This document shows, in pieces, positions 37,101 through 44,384 of a stretch of DNA of 64,000 nt. The first letter of the stretch is position 1, and every line of letters begins with the position of its first letter. A program made the translations under genes and the position numbers. The notes beneath the pieces are model-generated. The model saw nothing but the letters and a program-made list of their open reading frames with translations, searched no databases and was not told the origin of the DNA. The stretch comes from Flavobacteriales bacterium. GTDB lineage: Bacteria; Bacteroidota; Bacteroidia; Flavobacteriales_E; Vicingaceae. The stretch lies in contig JABTUP010000010.1 of assembly GCA_015075325.1 (NCBI GenBank), positions 1-64,000 on the forward strand, in the 5' to 3' direction.

Positions 37101-38111
37101 AATCCTCTTCCAATTATTGTTTTAAGCCCCGACACTTCAGTTTGTTTAGGAGATACGTTAAACCTGAGAGGAATTAGTAATTTAACTTATGTGTGGGACA
37201 ATGGTATAGGTGCAGGTGCAAACCACGATGTATTTCCTACGGTAAATACAACTTATACCGCTATTGGAACTGATGCAAATGGTTGTTCAAATAGCGATCA
37301 AGTAAATGTTACCATTTTAAGTCTTCCAAATGTTGTAGCTTCAGCAAGTAGCTCTACAATTTGCTCAGGAAATTCAGTTAACCTTTCTGCTTCTGGAGCT
37401 AATATTTACAGTTGGGATAATGGTTTAAGTTTAAATCCATCCATTAATCCAAATGTAACAGCAACACCTACTATAACAACAACTTACACAGTTACTGCTG
37501 CCAACACAAATGGATGTATTAACACCAGTCAAGTAACGGTAACGGTAATTAGTTGTGTGCCTCCAGTAGTAAATTTATCTGCTTCAGATACAACCGTATG
37601 TATAAACAACTGCATTAGTTTTACTGATTTAAGTGCCAATACACCAACCAGTTGGACTTGGTACTTTTTTGGTGCTGATACCCCAACCGACAACAACCAA
37701 AATCCTACAAACATCTGTTATTCGTCAGTTGGCTCTTTCGATGTTGCTTTGGTTTCTTCTAATGCTTTTGGAACAGACTCTTTATTTTTAGACAACTACA
37801 TAACTGTTGATTCGTGTAATGTACCTGAAGAAATAACGCCAGTTGTTGTTATTCCAAATGTTTTCTCACCAAATGCTGACGGACAAAACGATTTATTTAA
37901 AGTATCTGGTATTGGTATAACCAATGTTTCAATTACTGTTTTTAACCGTTGGGGACAAAAAGTGTTTAACACCAACCAGCTTAACGATGGTTGGGATGGA
38001 AGAACCAACTCAGGTACTGAGGTTCCTGAAGGAACTTACTATTTTGTAATAGAAGTTACTACAACAACTTCTACCGAAACTAAAACAGGTTATTTAACTT
38101 TAATTAGATAG
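34125..38111 (+). CDS. Large secreted Gly-rich protein with Ig/PKD repeats and T9SS type B sorting domain
   Basis: A 1328-residue exported protein with signal peptide MKKIVLLSISLLTLFNIQAQ. Residues 20-185 look beta-rich. Residues 190-510 are very Gly-rich, with runs such as GGGGGGNAGANAW and GGGGGAGDGNNNQAGNGG. Then come tandem modules in the order P-I-I-P-I-I-I-P. The PKD-like P units (STICLGSCINFTDLS.. WTWYFFGADTP) start near residues 607, 838 and 1146. The Ig-like I units (PDTSICVGDTVNLSANGG) start near 690, 762, 922, 995 and 1066. The last 85 residues are a type B (gliding motility-associated) C-terminal domain: NVFSPNADGQNDLFKVSGIG, FNRWGQKVFNT, WDGRTNSGTEVPEGTYYFVI. An adhesin-like surface role is inferred. 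Confidence 0.93.
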   Translation: MKKIVLLSISLLTLFNIQAQRGKDGNKTVTGTEIVNAYTLLTSDASTGSSSITVTNSSLNTNFSGNLAAGDLIMIIQLQGVSIIDMAHPGQNPTWGEITNYNNCGNYEFLEVESVPDGTTINLSCALINNYTSNGTVLIVRVPRYNTLTINSGGVLTTSAWNGSSGGILAVEVLGATIVNTGGLIDVSGLGFRGGLAYNPPSVVTGSDRYTDDSRVEGAEKGEGIAGSQAFYQANYEGMFGRGAAANAGGGANAHNSGGGGGGNAGANAWNNGVGNPDISNANYITAWNLEATITGLTSSTVSSGGGKGGYSFLSQNRNELTVPPGDPSWGSSKREAVGGLGGRPLDYSTGRIFMGGGGGAGDGNNNQAGNGGNAGGLIYIKSYDVISGGGNIISNGLDGGDSFGTASVGQLAGKDGCGGGGAGGTIILQTTSTVSLTGQIAANGGDGGNQILTAGLFATIDEGEGPGGSGGGGYIAISAGSPTRVANGGVNGVTNSPYVANFPPNGATMGGVGLANETIGTFDLEANDETICPNTTATLTASITGTAPAGVTIEWYDAEFNGTLLQTGNSFTTPVLNSQTTYYVKTCPGSFTVPVTVFIDVCGVPPVASFSSSDSTICLGSCINFTDLSSNTPSGWTWYFFGADTPTSTAQNPTNICYSSAGTFDVALVSSNPSGSDSLFLADFITVHALPTITTSPDTSICVGDTVNLSANGGTTYLWNNGLGVGANQIANPTTNTTYTVYVTDINLCLDSAQVIVTVNSLPTITASNDTTICTGDAVNLSANGGVSYVWDNGLGAGQSHSPTPIINTTYQVVGTDVNGCTNTDQVIVTVGVCGVAPIAQFSSSDSTICVNDCINFTDLSQNLPSTWKWYFFGSTTANSTSQNPTNICYNTAGSFDVALVTTNSNGTDSLFMPNFITVNNLPTVTANIDTAICLGNSLNLMANGAVNYTWDNGLGLGQSHVVSPTIFTTYTVVGTDVNGCSNSASVDVAINPLPIIVLSPDTSVCLGDTLNLRGISNLTYVWDNGIGAGANHDVFPTVNTTYTAIGTDANGCSNSDQVNVTILSLPNVVASASSSTICSGNSVNLSASGANIYSWDNGLSLNPSINPNVTATPTITTTYTVTAANTNGCINTSQVTVTVISCVPPVVNLSASDTTVCINNCISFTDLSANTPTSWTWYFFGADTPTDNNQNPTNICYSSVGSFDVALVSSNAFGTDSLFLDNYITVDSCNVPEEITPVVVIPNVFSPNADGQNDLFKVSGIGITNVSITVFNRWGQKVFNTNQLNDGWDGRTNSGTEVPEGTYYFVIEVTTTTSTETKTGYLTLIR

Positions 38112-38116
38112 AAAAA

Positions 38117-38178
38117 AATTATTTGTAAAAAAAAAAAAGAGAAGCTTGTTGCTTCTCTTTTTTTTTTTACAAATAATT
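38117..38178. terminator. Long bidirectional terminator
   Basis: Arms AATTATTTGT-A12-GAGAAGC (38117-38145) and GCTTCTC-T11-ACAAATAATT (38151-38178) with a five-base loop. It lies between two convergent genes and overlaps the stop region of the aminotransferase at 38167. A and T runs on either side of the GAGAAGC core give a terminator in both directions. Confidence 0.9.
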
Positions 38179-39639
38179 AAACCAACTACTCACTTCCTTA
38201 TAAAGAATATCTTTATTTTCGTTTAAATGAGTGTATTCGTTAGTTTTTGGGTCGTAACGGTATTCCTTACTCCACTCAACATGATTTTGACACATTTGTT
38301 TAATAGCATGTATCACAAAATCTAATTCTTCGTTTGATGTAGTTGGATGCAACGACAATCTAACCCAACCTGGTTTCTTATCCAAGATTCCGCATGAAAT
38401 TTCGCTGGTTATAGAATGAGAAAAATCTTTATCAACATTTAACAAATAATGCCCATAAGTACCAGCACAAGAACAACCTCCTCTAGTTTGAATTCCAAAC
38501 CTATCATTTAACAATTTAACAGCTAAATTGTAATGCAAATCATCAACATAAAATGAAATAATCGACAACCTGTTTTTTATATTGTTGGCTAAAATATGTA
38601 GATTAGGAATTGCTTTTAGCTCGTCCCAAATTATATCAATCAGCTCGTGCTCTCTTTTTAAAATATTATCAACTCCCATGCTATCTTTTAACTGAATACA
38701 AAGAGCTGTTCTGATGGTTTGTAAAAAGCCCGGTGTACCTCCATCTTCTCTTGCTTCAATATTAGAAACATAAGCATGTTCTCCCCAAGGGTTAGTCCAT
38801 TCAACTGTTCCACCACCAGGGTTATCAGGAATTTTATTGGTATAAAGTTTACTATCAAATATAAGAACCCCCGAACTACCAGGACCACCTAAAAATTTGT
38901 GTGGCGAAAAATAAATGGCATCTAGTTTTTCATCACTATTTTCAGGATTCATGTTAATGTTAATGTATGGAGCAGAACAAGCAAAATCGACAAAACACAA
39001 ACCATTATTTTGGTGCATAATGGCTGCAATTTCGTGATAAGGAGTAAAAATACCCGTAACATTAGAGCAAGAGGTAATAGCTGCAATTTTTGTTGTTCTA
39101 TTTTTATATTTTTCGAGAAGTAGTTTTAAGTGATTTAAATCTACTAAGCCCTCTTGGTTTGGATTTATAACTACCACATCAGCAATGGTTTCTAACCACG
39201 ATGTTTGATTGGAATGATGTTCCATGTGAGTTACAAAAACAATTGGTTTATCGCTTTCAGCAATGGAAACTTTATTTTTAAATTTTTCGTGAATTCGTAA
39301 TCCTAAAATTCGTTGAAATTTATTGATTGCCCCAGTCATTCCGGAGTCGCAGGTAATTAAAACTTCATTAGACGAAGCATTTACGTGTTTTTTAATAATT
39401 TCTTGTGCCTTGTGGTAAGCCACCGTCATACTCGAACCCGTTTGTGTTGTTTCGGTGTGAGTATTAGCAACAAAAGGATAAAAGTTTTTTATAAAAACAT
39501 CTTCAAGCGGTTGATACAATCTTCCACTTGCTGTCCAATCGGTATAAATAATTTTTTTTTCACCAAAAGGTGAAGTAAAAGTTTTATCAATACCAATAAT
39601 GTTTTTTCGATAAAAACTAAAGTGCTTTTCTAACTCCAT
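38167..39639 (-). CDS. Class V aminotransferase (cysteine desulfurase-like)
   Basis: A 490-residue PLP enzyme with no signal peptide. Conserved points: IYTDWTASGRLYQPLED at residue 30, YPFVANTHTETTQTGSSMT near 53, THMEHHSNQTSWLE near 137, CFVDFACSAPYINI near 213 and the PLP lysine region YFSPHKFLGGPGSSGVLIF near 245. A cysteine-containing loop GGCSCAGTYGHYLL is near 387. Length exceeds NifS/SufS (about 400). This is the long, Csd-like Bacteroidota group, whose substrate is not settled. It is convergent with the large adhesin and monocistronic. Confidence 0.88.
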   Translation of the reverse strand: MELEKHFSFYRKNIIGIDKTFTSPFGEKKIIYTDWTASGRLYQPLEDVFIKNFYPFVANTHTETTQTGSSMTVAYHKAQEIIKKHVNASSNEVLITCDSGMTGAINKFQRILGLRIHEKFKNKVSIAESDKPIVFVTHMEHHSNQTSWLETIADVVVINPNQEGLVDLNHLKLLLEKYKNRTTKIAAITSCSNVTGIFTPYHEIAAIMHQNNGLCFVDFACSAPYININMNPENSDEKLDAIYFSPHKFLGGPGSSGVLIFDSKLYTNKIPDNPGGGTVEWTNPWGEHAYVSNIEAREDGGTPGFLQTIRTALCIQLKDSMGVDNILKREHELIDIIWDELKAIPNLHILANNIKNRLSIISFYVDDLHYNLAVKLLNDRFGIQTRGGCSCAGTYGHYLLNVDKDFSHSITSEISCGILDKKPGWVRLSLHPTTSNEELDFVIHAIKQMCQNHVEWSKEYRYDPKTNEYTHLNENKDILYKEVSSWFNYL

Positions 39640-39701
39640 TTTTTAAATAATTTACGGAGTCAAAAGTACATAAAGAAACCTTTTTAGCGTAGTATAAAAT
39701 A

Positions 39702-41345
39702 CTATTTAACTTGAATTTTAGTTGTAAAAGTGGATAACATATTTTGAACTTTTACAAAATATATTCCTTTAGCAAGAGCAGAAATATCAACGTCAAACAA
39801 AGCATTTTCAGAAACTTTATCATGTAAAATAGGTATTCCTAGCTGACTGTAAACTTCAACAACGTCACCTTTTTTAACTCTACTAATGATAAATTTCCCT
39901 TCATTAGGGTTGGGGTAAATGCTAATTTCATTTTGTTCAACATCACAATTTGCCATTGCTGGATAGAAATATTCGAACTGACCGTCAAAATCGGTTTGTT
40001 TTAATCTATAATAGGTTTTAATATTAGTTTTATTTTTTTTAAACGAATCATCAATAAAGGAATAATGCTGTTCAATATTAGAATTTCCATATCCTTGAAT
40101 TTTAGCAATTTCAATAAAATGAAGTTCTTTTAAGTTAGGCAAGCCCTCTGCTCGTTCAACTGTAAAATAATCATTATTTATTTCGGTTAAAGTAGTCCAT
40201 TTGAGTTCAGGTAAATTTGATTGACAACTTACCTCAAAATTTGAAAGTTTAACGGGAAGAGGTCCTCTACAACCATTATCAGCCCCTGAAGATAACTCTA
40301 TATAAAAATCTGAATTTGCACCCGATTGTCCATCAATAACAAACAAATAATTGTCTCCAACAGTTAAACCTGTTAAATTGTATTCGTGATTAAATTTAGT
40401 TCCTCCATCATAGCAACCTCTATGATATAAAAATTGATTTCCAGTAGTTGTATTACACCCTCCCACAAACATACTTGTTGGGCATGCAATCATTGTATAG
40501 GTTGGTGAACTACAATTACCATCTATTTTAAATACAACTGTTTGTTGAACATTATTATTAAAACCAGAAACTGATACATTTACGTTGGTTGAAGTTGGTT
40601 GAAAGAAAAACCATGATGTATTATTTTTTTCTGCATTCCAATTACAACCACTTATGTTTAAAGGTGGATAAATTGCTTGATTCTGAGGATAAGAATTATT
40701 TGTTCCTAACAATATTTCATTATTAGCACTTTGTAAACATTGAGCTCCAGCACAATTGTTATTTGTTGACGTACCAGTAATATCAACATAAGTAAAAGGT
40801 GGCCCAAAAACCAGTTCCACACTAATAAAAGCTATTTCCACTCCTGTATTTTCTATAATCTCTAACACCCAATTTCCATTTACATTAGTTGTGGTATTAA
40901 AGTTAGCAAAACTACCAGCTGTTTCTACTCTATAATAACCATGATTGTATGGCATTCCTAAATAAGAATTGGTATAATCTTTCAATCGTTTCAACTTTGA
41001 ATGATCTCTTAAACTTATAGTAACATACTTAGAATAATCAGTACTATAGAAATATCCAGAACCAATAATATTAACTGTATTACCTGCAGGGTCTCTTAAT
41101 CTTGCTTGTAGGGTTGTAATATTTGTACTATTTGCACTTCCTAAATTTAAATTTATTTGTCTTAATACCTGACCAGATGTTGGAACTCCAGAAACTGCTA
41201 TTGTTTTAGATAATGGTGTTGCCCAATTATTACTTGAATTCCAAGAATCATGTGCGTTAGCTGTAGCATTCGAAAAGGTATAAGTTTGGGCACCAACTAC
41301 ACTTAGATTTATAACAAATATTAATAAAATCAATAACTTTTTCAT
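39702..41345 (-). CDS. Secreted protein with P-domain-like region and T9SS type A sorting domain
   Basis: A 547-residue exported protein with signal peptide ending at AQT (MKKLLILLIFVINLSVVGAQ). Residues 20-185 resemble a proprotein-convertase P-domain-like beta-sandwich (WVLEIIENTGVEIAFISVEL). Residues 195-365 are a second beta domain with several cysteine pairs (NNCAGAQCLQSANNE, GCNTTTGNQFLYHRGCYDGG). A third domain, LKWTTLTEINNDYFTVERAE onward, is the Bacteroidota fibronectin-like module seen before T9SS signals. The C-terminus is type A: ISIYPNPNEGKFIISRVKKG, then YSQLGIPI, ending FTTKIQVK. Cargo of the T9SS; no enzymatic motif is seen. Confidence 0.88.
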   Translation of the reverse strand: MKKLLILLIFVINLSVVGAQTYTFSNATANAHDSWNSSNNWATPLSKTIAVSGVPTSGQVLRQINLNLGSANSTNITTLQARLRDPAGNTVNIIGSGYFYSTDYSKYVTISLRDHSKLKRLKDYTNSYLGMPYNHGYYRVETAGSFANFNTTTNVNGNWVLEIIENTGVEIAFISVELVFGPPFTYVDITGTSTNNNCAGAQCLQSANNEILLGTNNSYPQNQAIYPPLNISGCNWNAEKNNTSWFFFQPTSTNVNVSVSGFNNNVQQTVVFKIDGNCSSPTYTMIACPTSMFVGGCNTTTGNQFLYHRGCYDGGTKFNHEYNLTGLTVGDNYLFVIDGQSGANSDFYIELSSGADNGCRGPLPVKLSNFEVSCQSNLPELKWTTLTEINNDYFTVERAEGLPNLKELHFIEIAKIQGYGNSNIEQHYSFIDDSFKKNKTNIKTYYRLKQTDFDGQFEYFYPAMANCDVEQNEISIYPNPNEGKFIISRVKKGDVVEVYSQLGIPILHDKVSENALFDVDISALAKGIYFVKVQNMLSTFTTKIQVK

Positions 41346-41370
41346 AATAATTAAATTGCTTGCAAAAATA

Positions 41371-41421
41371 AAACAAGTCGTTATAAAAGAAAAGAAACTT
41401 TAATTTTATAACGACTTGTTT
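41371..41421 (-). terminator. Terminator of the hydrolase gene
   Basis: An 18-base stem (AAACAAGTCGTTATAAAA at 41371-41388, TTTTATAACGACTTGTTT at 41404-41421) with a 15-base loop. On the minus strand a T-rich run follows. Confidence 0.85.
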
Positions 41422-41433
41422 AAAAAATGTGAA

Positions 41434-42834
41434 TTATTTTGTTAGTACCACCCTTTTTATAATTCCATTTATTTTTATAAAATACACACCTTCTTGTATG
41501 TTGCTTAGGTCTAGAGTTGTTTCTCCTTCTAAAGTTAAATCAACCACTACCTGACCAACTACACTGAAAATTTGAACATTTTTACCTTTTAAATTTGCAC
41601 CTTTAATGTTTAACAATCCTTTGGTTGGATTTGGATAAACATTAAAGTTATTAAACTCATAACGCTCAATTCCTACTCCAGTTACTGTATATGGTGCTGA
41701 GGTTTTTGGACAACCATTTGCAAACATTACTTCAACAACATAATCACCATTAGTTGTAATTGGAATGGTTACAGAATTGCTACTTGGTATTGGATTTCCA
41801 TTTAAAAACCATTGATAACTCACTCCTGTTTGAGATGAAGTTAAAGAAGCACCATTATCAATTATTGCTGGAGTTGGATTAACTGCACAAGCTTGTAAGT
41901 GAGAAATACGAGTAGAATTAGCTAACGAATCTTGGAAATAATCGAACGCATCACAATCTCCTTTTAACATATAATCCAACCATAAATTGGTTAAATCTTG
42001 TGCAACGTCTTGTTGTTCTTCTCTAGTTATTGAAATACCTGTTGAAGATGTGCTTTCACCAAAATCGCAATTGGTATTGCTATTTGCAAAATAACAGTGT
42101 CCGCCACCCAATACATTAACAAATGTTTTACACGATGATGCTAAATTATTATACATTGGTGTATGATGATCTACAGCAGGCGTCACTCCATCATTACTTC
42201 CTGAGAAAATAACTGCAGGAACCGTAATACTTAATGCTGAATTTATTGACGACACTCCATTGGTAGTAGATTCGGCAGGAGCGTATCCAATTAAAGTTTT
42301 AAGATTGGTGTTTCCATTTGCAACTAATGAATCTGCGGCTAGAAAGGAAGCCCCCCCTCCCATTGAGTGTCCCATTAAAGCTGTTTCTGGAGCAACTCCA
42401 TTAAAAAATATCGACGATGGTTTGGTATTTTCTGCTTGAATTGCACCTACTAAAAATTGCAAATCCCAACCAAATTCTTGATGATTGGTACTTAACATAT
42501 TGCCTTCTGTTCTTGGAAACATCATAATATAACCTCTTGGAACATAAGATTCCCATAAGTTTTCATAAGCATCCCATGCCATCACAAATCCATGTCCGAA
42601 TACAATTACAGGATATTGACCTGCTACCATTGAAACATCGTCGCCAGTTGTATTCGCTGGGTAATATATTTCTGTTTGAATTGCTCTATTTCCACGTGCT
42701 GGGTCGGTAAATGTTATTTGCGTATGACCAACTTGATGTTGAGCAAACAAGCTAGATGCAGCGAACATCATTGCAAACAAAATAACAAACATGATGAATT
42801 CTTTCGATCCTTTTTTAATGATACTTTTTTCCAT
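41434..42834 (-). CDS. Secreted alpha/beta hydrolase (cutinase/polyesterase/chlorophyllase-like) with T9SS type A domain
   Basis: A 466-residue exported enzyme. The signal region is long (MEKSIIKKGSKEF, then IMFVILFAMMFAASSLFAQ). An alpha/beta-hydrolase domain follows at residues 30-290: IFGHGF oxyanion region near 88, nucleophile GHSMGGGAS near 155, Asp in SGSNDGVTPAVDHHTPMYNN near 213, and catalytic His in GGGHCYF near 243. The SxDGVTPxxxHxxPxYNxL pattern and GHSMGGG elbow resemble cutinase-type polyesterases. An Ig-like linker (VSYQWFLNGNPIP) leads to the type A sorting domain (VYPNPTKGLLNIKGANLKGK) ending KRVVLTK. The natural substrate cannot be read from sequence; esters or polyesters are likely. 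Confidence 0.87.
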   Translation of the reverse strand: MEKSIIKKGSKEFIMFVILFAMMFAASSLFAQHQVGHTQITFTDPARGNRAIQTEIYYPANTTGDDVSMVAGQYPVIVFGHGFVMAWDAYENLWESYVPRGYIMMFPRTEGNMLSTNHQEFGWDLQFLVGAIQAENTKPSSIFFNGVAPETALMGHSMGGGASFLAADSLVANGNTNLKTLIGYAPAESTTNGVSSINSALSITVPAVIFSGSNDGVTPAVDHHTPMYNNLASSCKTFVNVLGGGHCYFANSNTNCDFGESTSSTGISITREEQQDVAQDLTNLWLDYMLKGDCDAFDYFQDSLANSTRISHLQACAVNPTPAIIDNGASLTSSQTGVSYQWFLNGNPIPSSNSVTIPITTNGDYVVEVMFANGCPKTSAPYTVTGVGIERYEFNNFNVYPNPTKGLLNIKGANLKGKNVQIFSVVGQVVVDLTLEGETTLDLSNIQEGVYFIKINGIIKRVVLTK

Positions 42835-42923
42835 GAGAATTTAGTTTAATTTTACGATGTTAAAAGTATCTTAACTTTTTGTTAAAAAAAATTCTCGTAC
42901 TTTTATCATTATCAGATGAAAAA

Positions 42924-44375
42924 ATGGGTTTTTTAATTGAAAAAACAATAGCTATTGCAAGTACAAAACAGCTCGACATGTTTGAGCAATACTTGGATTT
43001 AAGAAATCATACCTTGCCTCTTTTACTGGTAAAAACCATTCGAAAATTTCCACATGAAAACTCTTCTTTTTATGCAAATAAAATATACCAAAACCATAAT
43101 GCTGATGCAATAAAAAAAATAACCCAACTTGCTCATCATACGTTTAAATTAAGTTCTTTTTTAAGCCAACACTTTCCTCATTATGTATTAAATGTACTTG
43201 AACAATTTGATGTGTTGCAAGTCGAAAATAAAAAAACCGAAGCTTTAGAACTTTTAAAAACAGCCATTGAAGTGGCTCAAAAAATTGAAGACTTTCATGC
43301 TCTTATTGTATTGTATGAAATTGCTAACCAACAGTTTTATGGGTTTTCGAAAACATTGCCTAAAAATTATTTAACCGAAAGTGTGAAAACACAAGATGTG
43401 CTATTTTCAATTTTAGCTGTACAGGATAATTTGGTTAGAAATGCCGAACATTCGGTTACAAACACCAACATAAAAAAAGAGCTTTTGTTTTTAAAAAGTT
43501 ATTTTGGTTCTAAAACAAAATCGGTTCAGTTGCTCGCCAAACAATCTTATTTGCAACTGCTTAGCCATTTTAACCATCCTGATTTTTATAAAAAAGAAAC
43601 GCTTACTTTAATAAAATATGTTCTAAACGAAATTGAATCACATCCTTATCTTTCCATAGTTAGGCATAAAGATAAAATGATGAGTTTAGACTATATGTAT
43701 TTAAAACATACCCGATTAATAATTGATGAAAAGGAAATTAACTCGGCTTGCTCTAAAATAATAAACAAATGGAAAACGCATTATGTTGCTGAAAACACCA
43801 TAGATACAGGGTTATTTCTTGCTCTTAGTGTGCAAGGAAGCTATCTCATTACCAGTTATTATTTCAATAAAATTCCGGCAAAACTCAACCACAACATTAA
43901 AGAAACCATTGATTTATGCGAATCGTTACTTCATAAAATTGATTGGGACAAGGAAGGTTTTTTAAAACACCTCAATTTTTGTAATGTTTATGCCCTCTTT
44001 TTAATCCTTGCAAACCAAGAAAAAAAAGCCATTAAATTAATCGAATCTATTTTACATCAATATCAACAAAAATCGTTTAAAAAATTATACGATGGCTTGT
44101 TTGTAATTCTTGTTATGGCATACTTGCAAGGCAATTTGTTTGATGAAGTTGCTGCAACCTTTAGCCGATACAAAAAATTGGTAAAAGATGATGTTACCAT
44201 TGTTGAAAACGATTTAATTATAAGAGCATTGTACTATATTGCTCAACAAAAAATTCAAGGCAAAAAACAATACCAACAAAAGCTAGATGCTGTTCTTACC
44301 GAATTAAGAAAAGATGCTACGCTGAATGCTAATTTATTGTTAGTGGAGCGTACTATTAAAGGCTTGATTGCTTAA
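42924..44375 (+). CDS. Conserved helical protein of unknown function
   Basis: A 483-residue product with no signal peptide, starting at ATG 42924 (MGFLIEKTIAIASTKQLDMF). A TTG 15 codons upstream is open too, but the intervening sequence looks like promoter and leader. The protein is almost wholly alpha-helical with repeated amphipathic helices (EALELLKTAIEVAQKIED, KKAIKLIESILHQYQQKSF), which suggests TPR-like repeats. I do not recognise the family. It ends nine bases before uvrB and is probably co-transcribed with it. Function unknown. Confidence 0.7.
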   Translation: MGFLIEKTIAIASTKQLDMFEQYLDLRNHTLPLLLVKTIRKFPHENSSFYANKIYQNHNADAIKKITQLAHHTFKLSSFLSQHFPHYVLNVLEQFDVLQVENKKTEALELLKTAIEVAQKIEDFHALIVLYEIANQQFYGFSKTLPKNYLTESVKTQDVLFSILAVQDNLVRNAEHSVTNTNIKKELLFLKSYFGSKTKSVQLLAKQSYLQLLSHFNHPDFYKKETLTLIKYVLNEIESHPYLSIVRHKDKMMSLDYMYLKHTRLIIDEKEINSACSKIINKWKTHYVAENTIDTGLFLALSVQGSYLITSYYFNKIPAKLNHNIKETIDLCESLLHKIDWDKEGFLKHLNFCNVYALFLILANQEKKAIKLIESILHQYQQKSFKKLYDGLFVILVMAYLQGNLFDEVAATFSRYKKLVKDDVTIVENDLIIRALYYIAQQKIQGKKQYQQKLDAVLTELRKDATLNANLLLVERTIKGLIA

Positions 44376-44384
44376 TTTTGCCAC

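Noticed and set aside
35947-37810. CRISPR-like array
   Set aside because: The repeated units are coding PKD/Ig domains in one long frame, with large and uneven spacing.
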